Positions 19,001 to 28,600 are shown, counted from the stretch's first letter. The stretch is 64,000 bases of DNA from Cliona cf. orientalis (GCA_963930775.1 OZ005693.1:6572001-6636000); one strand, 5' to 3'. Program-made: numbers and translations. The notes: generated by a model not told the origin, from the letters alone.

Positions 19001-21932
19001 CCAATCAGAAGATCAAGCAGTTGTTCTGTTATACATGTATCTTGGAGTCAGATCATTCCTGACAGTCCATATGATAGTTAGATGTTGGTTTGCATATTCT
19101 ACGAAGCGGTGAAGCCGCGAGTAGAATTGCGAAACCAACATCTATTTTGGTAGCAGTCACTACTGACCCATTAACATACTAATGACCCTCATCACCTCTA
19201 ACTATTCTACAATTTGGGGTTGAAGACTATGTTGCTATGGTAACTGCTACACTTATTATTACTAGCCTACATAATAGTTAGACACTGTTTAAGAGGTTTC
19301 TACATGATTTAGAAGACCAAGGGCTGTACGTAGAATCCCGAGCGAAGCGAAGGTTCTACTGAGCCCTGAGGTCTTCTAAATCACATAGAAACCGACTAAG
19401 CAGTGTCTAACTACTTTAGATCCTAGCAACAATGCCCAACAGCTTTGCATATAAACAACTGCCTAGCAACAAACTAGCCATAGGCAAACAAAATTTATCA
19501 GGTTTTTTATGGGGCTTACAAGGTTTTTATGAAGGATAGATACTGCAGTTCAACCAATCAGATCACTGTATTTGTTAGTGTGTATGCTGTCATGCTTAAG
19601 GCTTAAGGTTACAGGATAGTGTTCCGCCCACGCATGGTCAAAGTTCACATGAATAATAAACGAGCAGGGTTTCTTTCAGGGGGGGGCGGGAGGGGGCATT
19701 CGCCCCCCCTTGGAACCACTTTGCCCCCCCTTGGCATTCTCACATTGTCAATTACAAATACTGTGACAGAGAAATAGCTAATTTTGGCTGTCAGATTGCG
19801 CCAGAAACGGTCTGAGAGGACCTAAATTCCAAAAATTTTCTGGGGGAGGACCCCCAGACCCCCCTTCATGGCATGTTGTTTGATTCTACTTTGCCCCCCC
19901 AAATTTCACCGAACCCTGGTTTCGCCCCCTCTTGGGAAATTTTCTGAAAGAAACCCTGACGAGACAGTTTTATTTCAGTTTTTGTCCACGTTCATTGCAC
20001 AGTCAAGGCACAGGTAAGTAGCTCTCCTGATGCCTGCCCCATGGACCACAAAAATGAAAAGCAAACCTGCCACTGTCCGTCTGCAAGTTGGGGTTTTCTG
20101 TGTCAGTTTTTGCCAAGGTAAACAGCCTGTATGTACTGCTATACAAACGAAATGATTGCTTGCGAGTTTCTACAGGGCCAAGCATAGTGTTTGAATTCTG
20201 TTGAGTTATATGAACAGAAAGCAAACATAAAAACTTGCTGCTCAGCTGCCATGTGACTTGCTTAACGATGACGTCATTTTCGCTTCACTTCTGCATGGCA
20301 AATTCAAACTTGATCACTGACTTTGTAGGGCCATCTTCATGTTCATCACAAACTAGTGTAGTGATAGTATAAGCCAAGTAGGGAAGCATCCATCTGTACA
20401 CAAATTCTAGAAGAGTTGTGACTGGCTCGAGTGTGGAGCACATTTGTACCACGAGACAATCTTGCCATGAGGAAGTGAATTTTGGATTGGTATCTATGAG
20501 CATGCTATGGGTGACAACATCACACGCAGTCGCTCTATTGTTTGTTTGAACTAACATGACCACAAAATAGCAGGGTCAGTTGGATGATAATTTAACCAAC
20601 AGAATTTTGAATACAAGTGTCAGTTATTTCTATACATGTAATTCCAGCTATCTGGAGGCTTGTGCTGTGTGGTAGCTTAAAAATACAGCAGTCCGGTTAA
20701 AAGTCCGAGTCGGTATAATATGTTTGTAGTAAACTTAGCTATTTGGATGCTTTAAATTTTACAATGTCTAGTTGGTTCATACAAAAATAGCATACTCTCT
20801 CTAATTATCCGAACAACCAAAAATAATTATTAATATTGTCGTTCAGCGCTAAATACATTTAGAGCATAAATTCAGCCAATAGAACAGATCGATGAAAAAA
20901 AATGGAGAAAGCACTAGCAACGAAGAAAAAGCAGTCTATATCCAATTATAGGTCTATCGTCAGCTCTAGAGCTCCAGTGTCACTGTGCTCTGAGCGATCG
21001 CAAAATGATTGCCATCTGTTTACTAAACTCTGTGTCACCTTTTTGCTCTTAGATGCTGTCCAAGATGTGGTAGGTACGTACACTCTTCAATGAACGTGGA
21101 GGAGTTGTCTCGAGCTCGATCCTGCCATGCCGTACCATGCATGTGGTTGTTCGATTGATTAGAGTGGGTGAGAAAACTTGAAATTCAAAATATTTGACGA
21201 ATTAGGAAGAAAATGAATTTAAATCTAGCCTTCTACCCAGGCCGCTCCCACATTTTCAATGTTTATTTGGGCCATTAGAATGTTCAAATTAGTAATCCTG
21301 ATTGGCCTAATTTTTTCATGGCCTTAGAAGCAAAACAACTGAATAAATACAAACTGGTACTCCCTTCCAAAATACAAGTACATGTGATTAGCTTCGGCAA
21401 TGTCCAAACCGCTGGTTTTGTAGTATACAGTGGTATTACTAACTTTTCTTGCATGTAAGTTGGTCAGCAGATAATTTTCCATTGGAGTTTGCTCCTTCCA
21501 TCTCAACCAGTGTTTGAGTGCATCAGGACCCTCTATGCACCCACGTAGCCTCTGCCGATCAGCTATCCACTTGTCATGAACATCAAGATCTTCACTCGTT
21601 ATCAATAGTTCAGGCAACGTGCTGTTATTGCAGTCAGAATCTGAGTGTACAGCAGATTTCCATCCCGTACAAAAGTGAGGGTATCCACCACTAAGGCGCC
21701 GATCGAACAATTCTGAATGAGGTGATAAGCCTGCAGACGAGTAATAATATATGGAATCAATCATTCGTTTTCGAATTGTTGACATTCCCCTGCTTTCAAA
21801 TAGGGAGGCGCCAATCCTTAAGAGATGAGAAGCAGTCATATCTCGTTGCTGGTATAAGACAACTTGCTCGGATAAGGGAAGCTGGTCGAGTTGTGGACGA
21901 AACAATCCCCTCAAGTTGTACTCGTACGCCAT
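6765..21932 (-). CDS. EFCAB12: EFCAB12-like EF-hand protein (whole gene, 4 exons)
   Basis: Four exons (21932-21444, 16166-15605, 9552-9276, 7035-6765) join in phase (0, 1, 2) to 533 codons including the stop, close to the human length of about 570. Seen: an N-terminal WIADRQRLRG...LKHWL block (about residues 130-155), a degenerate EF-hand pair (about residues 195-250), a FALLLDFCKGKGITLDWKM block spliced into ALLLPPD, and a C-terminal FWPGVMMDKLRLWLP block ending KLYHI. These align block by block with human EFCAB12 as I remember it. The EF loops lack canonical Asp spacing, so strong calcium binding is doubtful. The family is associated with motile cilia and sperm. The ATG at 21932 is the first Met after an in-frame TAG, and an RFX X-box precedes it. 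Introns are 5.3, 6.1 and 2.2 kb and filled with mobile elements. The weakest point is a possible missed small exon in the first intron. Confidence 0.85.
7836..8053. mobile_element. MITE TACCGTATTTCTTC
   Basis: 218 bp with imperfect inverted ends: TACCGTATTTCTTCTAAAAA at the left and an inverse ending AAATACGGTA at the right. The interior has AATTCGGC on both arms and GGCAAAGGTCGTCAGCG. Lies in intron 3 of EFCAB12. Diverged pieces lie at about 8500-8590 and 9100-9245. Confidence 0.8.
8193..8389. mobile_element. Small MITE (AAGTGGGCTAACC ends)
   Basis: 197 bp bounded by AAGTGGGCTAACC and its exact inverse. AT-rich, non-coding interior. Confidence 0.75.
8596..8983. mobile_element. MITE TACC(G)TAGAATCCCGCG, copy 1
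   Basis: 388 bp. The right end reads as the inverse of TACCGTAGAATCCCGCGATT; the left end has one change (TACCTTAGAATCCCGCGATT). GC-rich CCCCCCC/GGGGGGG blocks follow each end. Diverged relatives lie at 30690-30895, 31828-31975, 38385-38760 and 45523-45730. Confidence 0.85.
9276..9552 (-). CDS. EFCAB12: EFCAB12-like exon 3
   Basis: The acceptor TTCTCTTTATAG|CT completes the split Ala codon from exon 2. The donor AGA|GTATGT gives the phase needed for exon 4; the alternative GCA|GTATAG breaks it. Encodes RQPGLGLLSQFF, KKHPLTYEGWGQPYKELRGR and WLTFRDYQALTE. Confidence 0.85.
9600..10520. other. EFCAB12 intron 2, part without recognised features
   Basis: AT-rich sequence; no exon with usable splice phase or known element seen. 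Confidence 0.5.
10524..10620 (+). ncRNA. tRNA-like RNA polymerase III unit (SINE or tRNA pseudogene)
   Basis: An A-box-like TGGTGCAATGG (about 10533), a perfect B-box GGTTCAAATCC (about 10588) and a T-run terminator right after the tRNA-like 3' end (from about 10612). AACCAGTGC and GCACTGGTT can pair in the middle. The T-arm stem does not pair properly, so this is not a good functional tRNA. Confidence 0.4.
10788..11622. mobile_element. Long foldback element in TTAA target (GGTTACGGG ends)
   Basis: 835 bp with TTAA. The arms, about 10792-11152 and 11257-11618, are near-perfect inverted copies (about 360 bp) around a loop of about 100 bp. Ends are GGTTACGGGTGACAGTTCG and inverse, flanked by TTAA on both sides, as for piggyBac-type insertion. 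Short open frames inside arise from the arms. A right-arm-only relative is at 35540-35978. Confidence 0.88.
11623..12194. other. EFCAB12 intron 2, unassigned
   Basis: A minus-strand open frame (about 11729-12106) has no recognisable domain or good splice context. I see no supported feature. Confidence 0.45.
12195..13460 (-). repeat. R1 repeat, two inverted copies
   Basis: R1 landmarks appear in reverse: GCACGCAGAATGG, TTTCCGCCCACG, GACGACCATTACCCA, TTTCTGCTTAGTGTG. The first copy is about 12195-12600. The second is about 12601-13460 and is split by the insertion at 12806-13287. Confidence 0.8.
12806..13287. mobile_element. MITE (TCCCTAGTAAAAAT ends) nested in R1
   Basis: About 482 bp with ends TCCCTAGTAAAAAT and its inverse. 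The interior repeats short GATCTTG/CAAGATC words (about 15 times), making it locally self-complementary. It interrupts R1 within TTGCAAtattTTCCGC. Confidence 0.8.
13536..14805 (-). repeat. R3 repeat, copy 1 (split by a TTAA element)
   Basis: 13536-13577 plus 14245-14805 correspond in reverse to 41778-42400: GAGCTCTGTAGAGCACATACC, ATCTATAGATTTAC, GCATGGCTATAATTTTGTGAA, GATTGGTTCCATAGGGC. The end near 14765-14800 is TTACCCCTTCCTTGCGCATG, a palindromic terminus found in each copy. Confidence 0.75.
13578..14244. mobile_element. TTAA-flanked element (GGTTACGGGATAG ends)
   Basis: 667 bp including TTAA on both sides. Inverted ends are GGTTACGGGATAGTGTTC and CGAATACTATCCCGTAACC. Unlike 10788-11622 the arms are not long foldbacks. 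A 5'-end copy lies at 19603-20275. Confidence 0.85.
14806..15587. other. EFCAB12 intron 2, unassigned
   Basis: No recognised element or exon; GTTTAGAAGC/AAGCCA-type words recur weakly between 14890 and 15120. Confidence 0.45.
15605..16166 (-). CDS. EFCAB12: EFCAB12-like exon 2 (EF-hand exon)
   Basis: The acceptor is TATGCAG|GCTTCT (phase 0) and the donor AAGG|GTATGA (phase 1). The roughly 187 codons include an acidic/basic linker, HRPLFVHMLTSADKLG (first helix and loop of a degenerate EF-hand), LEVDDGLLRYNEFLKGEI (second hand) and the FALLLDFCKGKGITLDW block. Splicing on to exon 3 creates MAEKALLLPPD, matching the family at that point. Confidence 0.88.
16791..16986. mobile_element. MITE TACCGTAAATCTGG
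   Basis: 196 bp with ends TACCGTA(A/G)ATCTGGAAATTT and inverse; the interior repeats ACGAAAAT. Same family as 60755-60943. Confidence 0.85.
17465..17806. mobile_element. MITE (GATTTGAGAAAAG ends)
   Basis: About 342 bp. The left end reads TGACCGGATTTGAGAAAAGG, the right its inverse with few changes. The centre (about 17590-17700) carries a GC-rich segment, GTGGGCGGGGCGAGC, also found in diverged form at about 22312-22400. Confidence 0.78.
18430..18680 (-). pseudogene. Penelope-like element GIY-YIG endonuclease fragment
   Basis: Reads ...KPKDPVPVEHCTGIIYQIRC, then TYIGQ interrupted by a tiny TYMYIGQ duplication, and after a frameshift VAEHAWQHQHKM. This is the GIY-YIG-like endonuclease that ends Penelope-type reverse transcriptases. 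Reading stops and frame changes show it is dead. Inside EFCAB12 intron 1. Confidence 0.72.
19078..19144. mobile_element. Small hairpin element
   Basis: TAGATGTTGGTTT and inverse enclose a second hairpin, TTCTACGAAGCGGTGAAGCC, with a GC-rich tip. Related by design to 19276-19412 and 48231-48373. Confidence 0.65.
19276..19412. mobile_element. Hairpin element AGTTAGACACTG
   Basis: 137 bp, perfect ends AGTTAGACACTG and inverse; the arms pair almost fully. The tip contains CCGAGCGAAGCGAAGG. Confidence 0.75.
19603..20275 (+). mobile_element. TTAA element copy (GGTTACAGGATAG), right end lost
   Basis: Matches 13578-13945 over most of its length: TGTTCCGCCCACGCATGGTC, GCTCTCCTGATGCCTGCCCC. It is split by 19665-19958, and the right inverted end is missing. 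Confidence 0.78.
19665..19958. mobile_element. CAGGGTTTCTTTCAG MITE with 5-bp target duplication
   Basis: 294 bp with ends CAGGGTTTCTTTCAG and inverse, flanked by ACGAG on both sides (19660-19664, 19959-19963). The copy at 13616-13640 shows the related uninterrupted site (ATAAATGAGGCAGTT). Long G/C runs lie near both ends. Confidence 0.85.
20820..21300 (-). repeat. R4 repeat, copy 1 (inverted)
   Basis: In reverse it matches 41350-41760 and 58785-59165: landmarks GATGCTGTCCAAGATGTGGT, ATTGATTAGAGTGGG, CATTAGAATGTTC. Contains no intact frame. Confidence 0.75.
21444..21932 (-). CDS. EFCAB12: EFCAB12-like exon 1 (start exon)
   Basis: 163 codons, starting at ATG 21932 and ending at AAA|GTTAGT (phase 0). 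It encodes the HDKWIADRQRLRG and ALKHWLRWKEQ blocks that match the conserved N-terminal half of the family. An in-frame TAG lies a few codons upstream, which fixes this Met as the earliest possible start. Confidence 0.85.
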
Positions 21933-21952
21933 TAGTCTCGAGATCTCGACTA

Positions 21953-21966
21953 GTTGCTATGGTTAC
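21953..21966 (-). promoter_or_regulatory. RFX X-box upstream of EFCAB12
   Basis: On the minus strand the sequence is GTAACCATAGCAAC, a full match to the X-box consensus GTNRCC-N(0-3)-RGYAAC with a 2-nt spacer. It lies about 20 bp upstream of the start codon. Nearby minus-strand motifs are a CCAAT box (ATTAGCCAATAATG) and a CACGTG E-box. RFX factors bind X-boxes to drive cilium genes, which fits the gene identity. Confidence 0.75.
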
Positions 21967-22311
21967 AGAGGAGGTTCGACAGGGTCAAAAGGTCATTATT
22001 GGCTAATCACGTGCTCCCTTATGCTTGTATATAATATTATGGGAGTACTGATTTCACCGCTGTACCTGCTACGAAAGTGTCCACTAGTTCGAGCCCTGTA
22101 CCCTTCTCTAGGCTACCATCAGGCTGACCTTTGCAACTTTGGACAGCAAGGCAAGCTGATGTAGTGAGAATGATGTCATAGAAAAGCCGCCGATTACGCC
22201 TTGGAAAAACAGCGTCTGTGTTTAAAAACCTGGACTCGGCTGTGGACTGATGCTAGTAGTAGTATTAATTTCAAAATATTTATTCATCATTCAATTACAC
22301 TCGCTGAAATT

Positions 22312-22442
22312 CACGGGCTCCCACCCACTTCGGGTATGGGCAGGGCGAGCGCGCACGTCGATCGCGTTCGAAAAACGCCCCGCTTTCGCGGCTCACTGCT
22401 CGGGACGATTTGGTATGTATGGTGGCCCAGAAGGGTCATTTC
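22312..22442. other. GC-rich flank of the 10-bp array
   Basis: GGGCAGGGCGAGCGCGCACG and GGCTCACTGCTCGGGAC resemble the GC-rich centre of the MITE at 17465-17806. Confidence 0.45.
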
Positions 22443-23147
22443 CGAGCGGAGGCGCACCTGCGCTGCGGCAATGAGCGGACTGGAGCGGCAATGGGCGCGG
22501 GCGGCACTGGTCGGCAATGCGCGGAAACGCTCGGATTTGAGTGGAAACAAGCGGAATGATTCGGAAGCTCGCGGATAAGTGCGGCTTTGAGCGGATTAGT
22601 ATAATTAATCACACACTTCAGAGTACAATTAGGGCAGTAATCAGTACTCTTACTTGTACGAGTATGGTCAGTAATAGCACGAGCGATAGCGAGTGCTATT
22701 TGGCCGTACGTGTACATGTAAGAGTACTGTTGCTGCCCTAATTGTACGAGGATTGAAGTGTGTGATTAATTGATAATAGTATAAAATTTGCCCCAGGCTA
22801 TAGCAGGAGTACCAATTACAGAGCAAGAGTATAATTACAGCTGTAATCTGTACTCTTGCCTATGGGAGTAATGTATTGGGACTGTAATCACTATACTATT
22901 ATCCCGGAAACGAGCGGATCGATGCGGAAAAGAGCGGTCATTGGCGGACTCCGTCGGAAACTAGGGGTGGCTCTCCGAGCGGTGTGGTAATGGGCGGAGT
23001 AAGGCGGATTCAAGTGGTTGATTGCGGAAAAGAACGGCCACTGGCGGGTTCCATCGGTATTTAGCGGAAACAAGCGGATCAGTCGGGAAACTAGCGGATA
23101 AGTGCGGATTTGATCGGAAATGAGCTGATTACTCCGGCTATCAGCAT
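22443..23147 (+). repeat. CGG array with exact 10-bp period, split by foldback elements
   Basis: NGG triplets recur every 10 bp. In the left block they sit at 22502, 22512 and so on to 22592. In the right block nearly every 10th position from 22905 to 23135 carries CGG, TGG or GGG. Loose consensus CGGAAANNAG. A 100-bp higher-order similarity links 22925-22964 with 23025-23064. The 10-bp unit cannot encode a constant peptide. It lies about 0.5-1.2 kb upstream of EFCAB12, between the two genes. Confidence 0.9.
22603..22903. mobile_element. Two adjacent foldback elements inside the array
   Basis: 22603-22771: AATTAATCACACACTTC and its exact inverse, arms of about 70 bp, tip GCACGAGCGATAGCGAGTGC. 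22772-22903: GATAATAGTATA and inverse. Together they separate the two blocks of the CGG array. Confidence 0.78.
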
Positions 23148-23203
23148 GTACAAGTACTCAACGAGCGCACGTGCTATACATACCGAGTTATACTCAGTGT
23201 TAG

Positions 23204-23558
23204 TAGCGATTACAGACCTCCAAGGGCCTGCAGTAGATCGTGAATATCTCGGCTCTGGCTAGGCGTACATTCATGAAACAAATTGCAGTAGATAGCTCAA
23301 TGAAAAAGCTATCTATCGAGGCCTTAACCTTGCAAATCGGTCCCGCGGAATCGCCGCTAGCTTCATTTTTGCTTGTATTAAGTTTCTATGGAGAAAGTTA
23401 AGGTGAGCATGGCTTCGCAACGGTTTTGCCTACGATCACGTTACAAGCGCCGTTGGATAGAGCTCGTGGAGAGCTACCTTCTGATACTTGAACATTGATA
23501 TCCCACTGGGAGGAGTTCCGCTGAAAAACAGGTGAAATTTGGAGGTCTGTAATCGCTA
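23204..23558. mobile_element. MITE TAGCGATTACAGACCTCC with 7-8 bp target duplication
   Basis: 355 bp with perfect ends of about 19 bp. GTGTTAG flanks both sides, hAT-like in size. No transposase. Confidence 0.82.
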
Positions 23559-23641
23559 GTGTTAGCCGTGGTAACTATGTAAGTTTAGGCTGTACAATAT
23601 AATAGCGTGAACGCACAAGATAGTTACGCCCAAAAACATTT

Positions 23642-23749
23642 TATGGTGGTAGGAAGCAACCAAAATTCATTTGGCGAGATCAGCTAAGTGCCACTCTTGA
23701 AATGGTGGTAGGAAACAACCAAAATTCATTTGGCGAGACCAGCTAAGTG
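23642..23749 (+). repeat. 60-bp direct tandem duplication
   Basis: ATGGTGGTAGGAAGCAACCA...AGCTAAGTGCC occurs twice, 60 bp apart, with few changes. Confidence 0.8.
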
Positions 23750-25584
23750 CCGCAAACTTCACCTTGACCTCAAGTATATCACAAGCGAGCAATATGAATC
23801 GACACTCCAACGGCTTGTCAGATCTCGAAAAAAAAGATGAAAACATCCTTCGCATCTGTTTTCGTCATTGTGCCGGAGGCTATCCCCGTGTTCGCGGACA
23901 CGCCATAGCAACGAAGCGGGTCGCACGCAACGCGGGTTAGCTGTTGAGATCGCCAAACGTTAGAGACCTCACCTATGTAGTATCGACAACGTCACCAGGA
24001 TTTCTCTTCATGACCCGCACGCTTAGGCGCACGGTAGGTTTAGGGTAGTGTGTTGACACACGTCTATAAAGTTGTGACTCACGGTGATGTAGTGGCTAGG
24101 GCTCTCCTCGCTGTTTCACGCGCCGGCGAACGAGCGCTCGCGTTAGTCAAACGAGGTTGGGCTAAGACCTCACCGCGCACACTAGATCTACAAGGAATAG
24201 GGACCTTGTGTCCGAATCGAGGGTGCAGTCGTTAGGACAGCGGTCCAATTGTTTTTCTTACCTGTCCTATCTAGGCCATCTTTCACGGAAGACAGAGGAC
24301 GTTCAAGTCATAGCCCGGAGACATTCAGTCTACACGAAGACCCCGGGGTTCGGCCAATTTTAATTCCAGCTGCACGCCCACGCACATTTTACGTCATCAA
24401 TATGCACTTGTAGGCGGGGACCAATGAGATACAAAATTTGTACAGTCAATAATATTGTTTTACCGGGAACAAGCGCCTTCCCGCCAAAAAATGGCCAGAG
24501 TCCAGTTTTATCAGAAGTTCGTATGCTGTTTGCAAGCTGACAAGACAGAGTTAGCCTTCAACACTCGTTTTTCTTGAAGAACTCGTGGGAATGAAGGTAT
24601 ACGGAGCGCCAGAACTCGGAGCGTGGCCCACCCCAAAATCGTACGAAAATTCGTTGACAAAAACTAAAATAATGGCTGTACAAAAGCTGCCATTATGACA
24701 AAACTAAGTCCAATTGATATCATAACAGACATACTCATACACTGTTTTATGGATAGATATAGTTTGTTTTCTTGGATTTGAAGGGTAGCCATCTCGTAAG
24801 GCAATCGTACACAAACGGTCGATTTCACCTAATTTTTTGATGATTTTAGACGGCCATAATTCTCCACCTGTATAATAGAGAAACTTCTAGAGAAAACTAT
24901 ACTTTCATTCCAAACTTATAACACACCGCCGTGGCATAAAAACCTCGATCCACCCCAAAATCGTACAAAAATTGGCCCCAGACACTTGCCTTCGTTTGTG
25001 TGCGTTTGCCTCCTTGTAGCCTGATCGACGACACTACTCAGAACTTAGAATCACTCATAATAAATATCCATCCTTCCTAGCCTCTAAACCACTAATCTGG
25101 ACACTTTCACTTGGCTGTCTGAGGGCCAGCATACAGTGACCCTGAATGTGCTGTGCACGCTCAGCACATTTTTGCTGACGTCAGCAGAAATTAAATTTTG
25201 GTGTCTACGTGTAGACTGATACATGAGCTCCGTGGCGACCGCTTTTGTGCATGCTACTAGGATGGATTCCCATGATTCAAGTACCATTCACTAACTCTTG
25301 TACTGGAATGAAGTTTTTCCATTAAATAGTAGAAAATTTTGCCTCCTTAGCACTCGAGAAGACACGGAGAATATAGAATACCACGCGTTTTTTGATGCCG
25401 TGTAACTCCGGAACCGCTCGATGGAAAAACTTCGTTCAATCTTGAATCATGCATTGGAATGTGCCACCGGATGCACTTCCTGGATCTGCAACGTTTGGAC
25501 CGCTAGTCTAACGACTGGGTGGGGTCTGAGTAGGTTAGTGTTTGCGAGTCTATGTTGGGCGTTATTTGGAGTGATGCGAACGGG
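23750..25584. other. Intergenic DNA upstream of CRAMP1
   Basis: No exon or element could be identified. CCACCCCAAAATCGTAC occurs twice (about 24629 and 24951). The CRAMP1 promoter should lie near the right end. Confidence 0.45.
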
Positions 25585-25644
25585 ATGATGTCGGGAGTCC
25601 AAAAGCGTACACTATCTGAAGAATTGAAGTCAGAAGAAACCAAG
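25585..25644 (+). CDS. CRAMP1: CRAMP1-like exon 1 (start exon)
   Basis: Starts ATG-ATG-TCG (25585; the second Met at 25588 is equally possible) and encodes [20 protein letters not shown], ending AAG|GTACTA in phase 0. An upstream ATG at 25574 meets a stop after four codons. The start is inferred from phase continuity, not homology. Confidence 0.65.
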
Positions 25645-28600
25645 GTACTATATTGAATTGAGCAAAGCTATTGTTTCAAAAAAGGTATCAAGATTTGATG
25701 TTAATCATAGGGGTCTGTAATACCTTCTCGTCTACTAAGGCCACCTACAAAAAGGCGAAAAGCTGAAGAATCTCTTGAAATAGCAAGGTGCAGCTATTCA
25801 GGTATTTGATGCATAGATAAACCTAGTAAAACTTTATGTGGACATCATGTGCCCGTTATTGGAGATTGAAGGGTGTGGCTTGTAAGACTACTCCATCACT
25901 ATTTAAATGTGCACCCGCTCCTGGATTAATTAATTGAATAAATAATATTGTATAGAATATAGTCGGTGGGTGCCTAATAATGAGATGCTGTGCACTATGA
26001 TAATTTAGCAAATTAGTAGACACTTACAAACTGTAAATTTACGTACATCATTATGGTATTAAGTGTTGGCCCCCCCTTAGCATCATGGCAATGTTTATGC
26101 TTAAATTAGCGTCATGGCACTGATCCCTCCCCCCTAAGCGTCATAATGACATTAAATTTAAAAAATAAAAAGTGTCCCCTTCATACATGTAGGTGGACGA
26201 ACAAACTACGTACATTATTGTGTGTACATGTACATATAGATGCAGGTGGGGATCAGCGAGTTGTAGGCAAAGGAAAGAGGCAAGCATGGACAGCTGCTGC
26301 AATTGAAGCCTTTTTTGAAGGCCTTTACCAGGTACTTGTATATACATGTACATGCATATGAATATTGGAAGAGCACAATTACCAGTATTCCATGCAGTAT
26401 CAGGATTTCACCTAGCGACAAAATTGGCATGGAAGTACATACAATAAATGGGTTGGCATATTATGTAGTTCTTTGTCATGTATTTTTAGGAGAATTCTTT
26501 GATTCTTTGGATAGTTTTATAGATGCTAGTGGTTTGAATTATGGACTTGTGATTTTATGCTTAATGTCTCCCCCTTCCACTGGATGAAACACTGAGTATA
26601 ATAATATGTGACCGGCTACTAGAATAGCTATAATATTGAGCATGAATTGATCGTGCTGAATCCAATATCACAAGTGGAGTATGACTATTTTTATCATGGA
26701 GTTGGTAAACTATAAGTAGGGATGGCCTGGGTATATGCCATATACATGTACGTAATATATTACAAAAGCATAAAATAACTCAGAGCAACTTAAATTTTAA
26801 GATTTTTAACTTACATATTTATGATCTATGCCGGAGTACCTATCTGTCAAGCTCCCACACATCCATGGAAACAATCAGGTATGTACATCTGAATCAGCTG
26901 TTTTTAAATGTGAAAAAAGTGCATTTTATCAATCTTCTTTCTTTCATCTTTTCCAGGGCTAACTCAAAACTGCCTGGACCTCTCACCTTAGTATTTGTTG
27001 TTGTGATGATCAACAAACCGTCGTTTTATACGGCGCATTTTACAATTGGGTGTGTCTGATACGTATGTCATTTTGTCATATAACGTGCATATATGCTCAT
27101 AATGTGTTGCCATGGTGAAGTCCTGCGACCGATATCAGTGGTGCCAGTGCAAAGAAGGCTCTAGGGTGTGAAAATTCCTGTTTAGGGAGCGAATCTTAGA
27201 AGCCGATAAGTTTATTCTTGGTAGTAGCTTCTCTGGGCCTGGAAATGAGGCTAGATACTGAGCTGACTGTTTATATTATGCTGAGATCTAGCGCTGATAG
27301 CCCGTGCTATGGTTTATAATAAACTATTAAATGAGGGACGTGGCTACAACTAGACTTGCGCATGTTAGTGCAAACTTCAGCTTGTCATCTGTACTGTATG
27401 CCATTGCACCATCACAGTGAATTTGAGAGTTGATGGGAAAATCATGTCAGATGGCATTGCTGAAGGGAGATAAAAAGGAACAGAAACAAGTATAATTTTT
27501 GAGTACGTGCAAGAATAAACTAACTGGACAATAACGTGTCCATTAAAGCTGATTATCCCCCCCCCCCCCCCCCCACACGGGTATAATAAATTTCTCCCAC
27601 ATCAACAGGCACGACAATCGAGAAAAGGGATGTATATAGTGGACGTGATTATCCCCACAAATCTTACATGTATTTGTGTACTTTTTTGGCTCTTTCATCC
27701 CTACTTCATCCTTCAATTTTGTTGATACTTGTGCCTGATGTATTATTATTAAACTCCAACCAGTTTTCACATTCAATGGATACATGTAACAGTTGACAAT
27801 ACATTACAACAAGTTTCTACTGCTATACTGCAGTCATCATCATGATAGAATGCACAATTCAGTTTCTGGGCGAGGTTGGATGCTGATGATATCACATGAG
27901 CCAAGTTGGTGCACTCGGATAGATAGTGTAGCGTGAAAGGCTGTTGTTGATTGTACTATTGTATGTGCATTATTGCTGTCTTGTGTTTTGTCAGTTGGGT
28001 AGCTGAAGAGCCGTCCTCAGTTCTATGCCCATGTATAAATACCTGGTGTTTCTGTATGTGTGATGAACAGTATTAGCGATTTTCGTATTCAATTTATACT
28101 GGTGCCATATACGACAAGGGCACCATTCCTGCCCTCCCACTGTAGTAGTTGTGTGTCTGGCAAAGCTTCTAATACTATTTGTGATTACTGTCCACAAGAA
28201 ATGTTGCAATATACCGTATTTATTCGAATAGAAGCTGCACCCGGATTAGTAGCCGCCCTTGAATAGTAGCCGCATGCATACGCGAACACAATTAAGTGGG
28301 TGTGGCCACGATTACAAGCGTTAAGCCATGAACGATCGTTAGTTCGAGGTAAAAACATGGCAGAAAATGTCCTTGGCTTGGTTCTGCTGCTTATTTATCG
28401 ATCATCTATCTTGAACATTCGAAAATCGGTCCTGAAAATAGAGTCTATTGTGTCAATGTCACCAAGAGGTATCGCTCCAAATTAATAAAAGCTGCCCTCG
28501 AATAAGAGCCGCCCTTGATTAGTAGCCACACTCCAGCAAGGCTGAAATTAATAGTAGCTGCGGCTAGTATTCGAATAAATATGGTATTCGTTTTTCAGAA

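Noticed and set aside
22201-22717. GC-rich overlapping frames on both strands as a gene
   Set aside because: They coincide with the 10-bp CGG array, whose period is incompatible with a conserved reading frame.
24060-24240. tRNA-like sequence with GATGTAGTGGCTAGGGCTC
   Set aside because: No B-box at the right distance and no cloverleaf pairing.
27543-27785. Cys-rich frame ([11 protein letters not shown]) as a zinc finger of a transposase
   Set aside because: Too short, ends in a homopolymer-derived Gly run, and no transposase sequence nearby.
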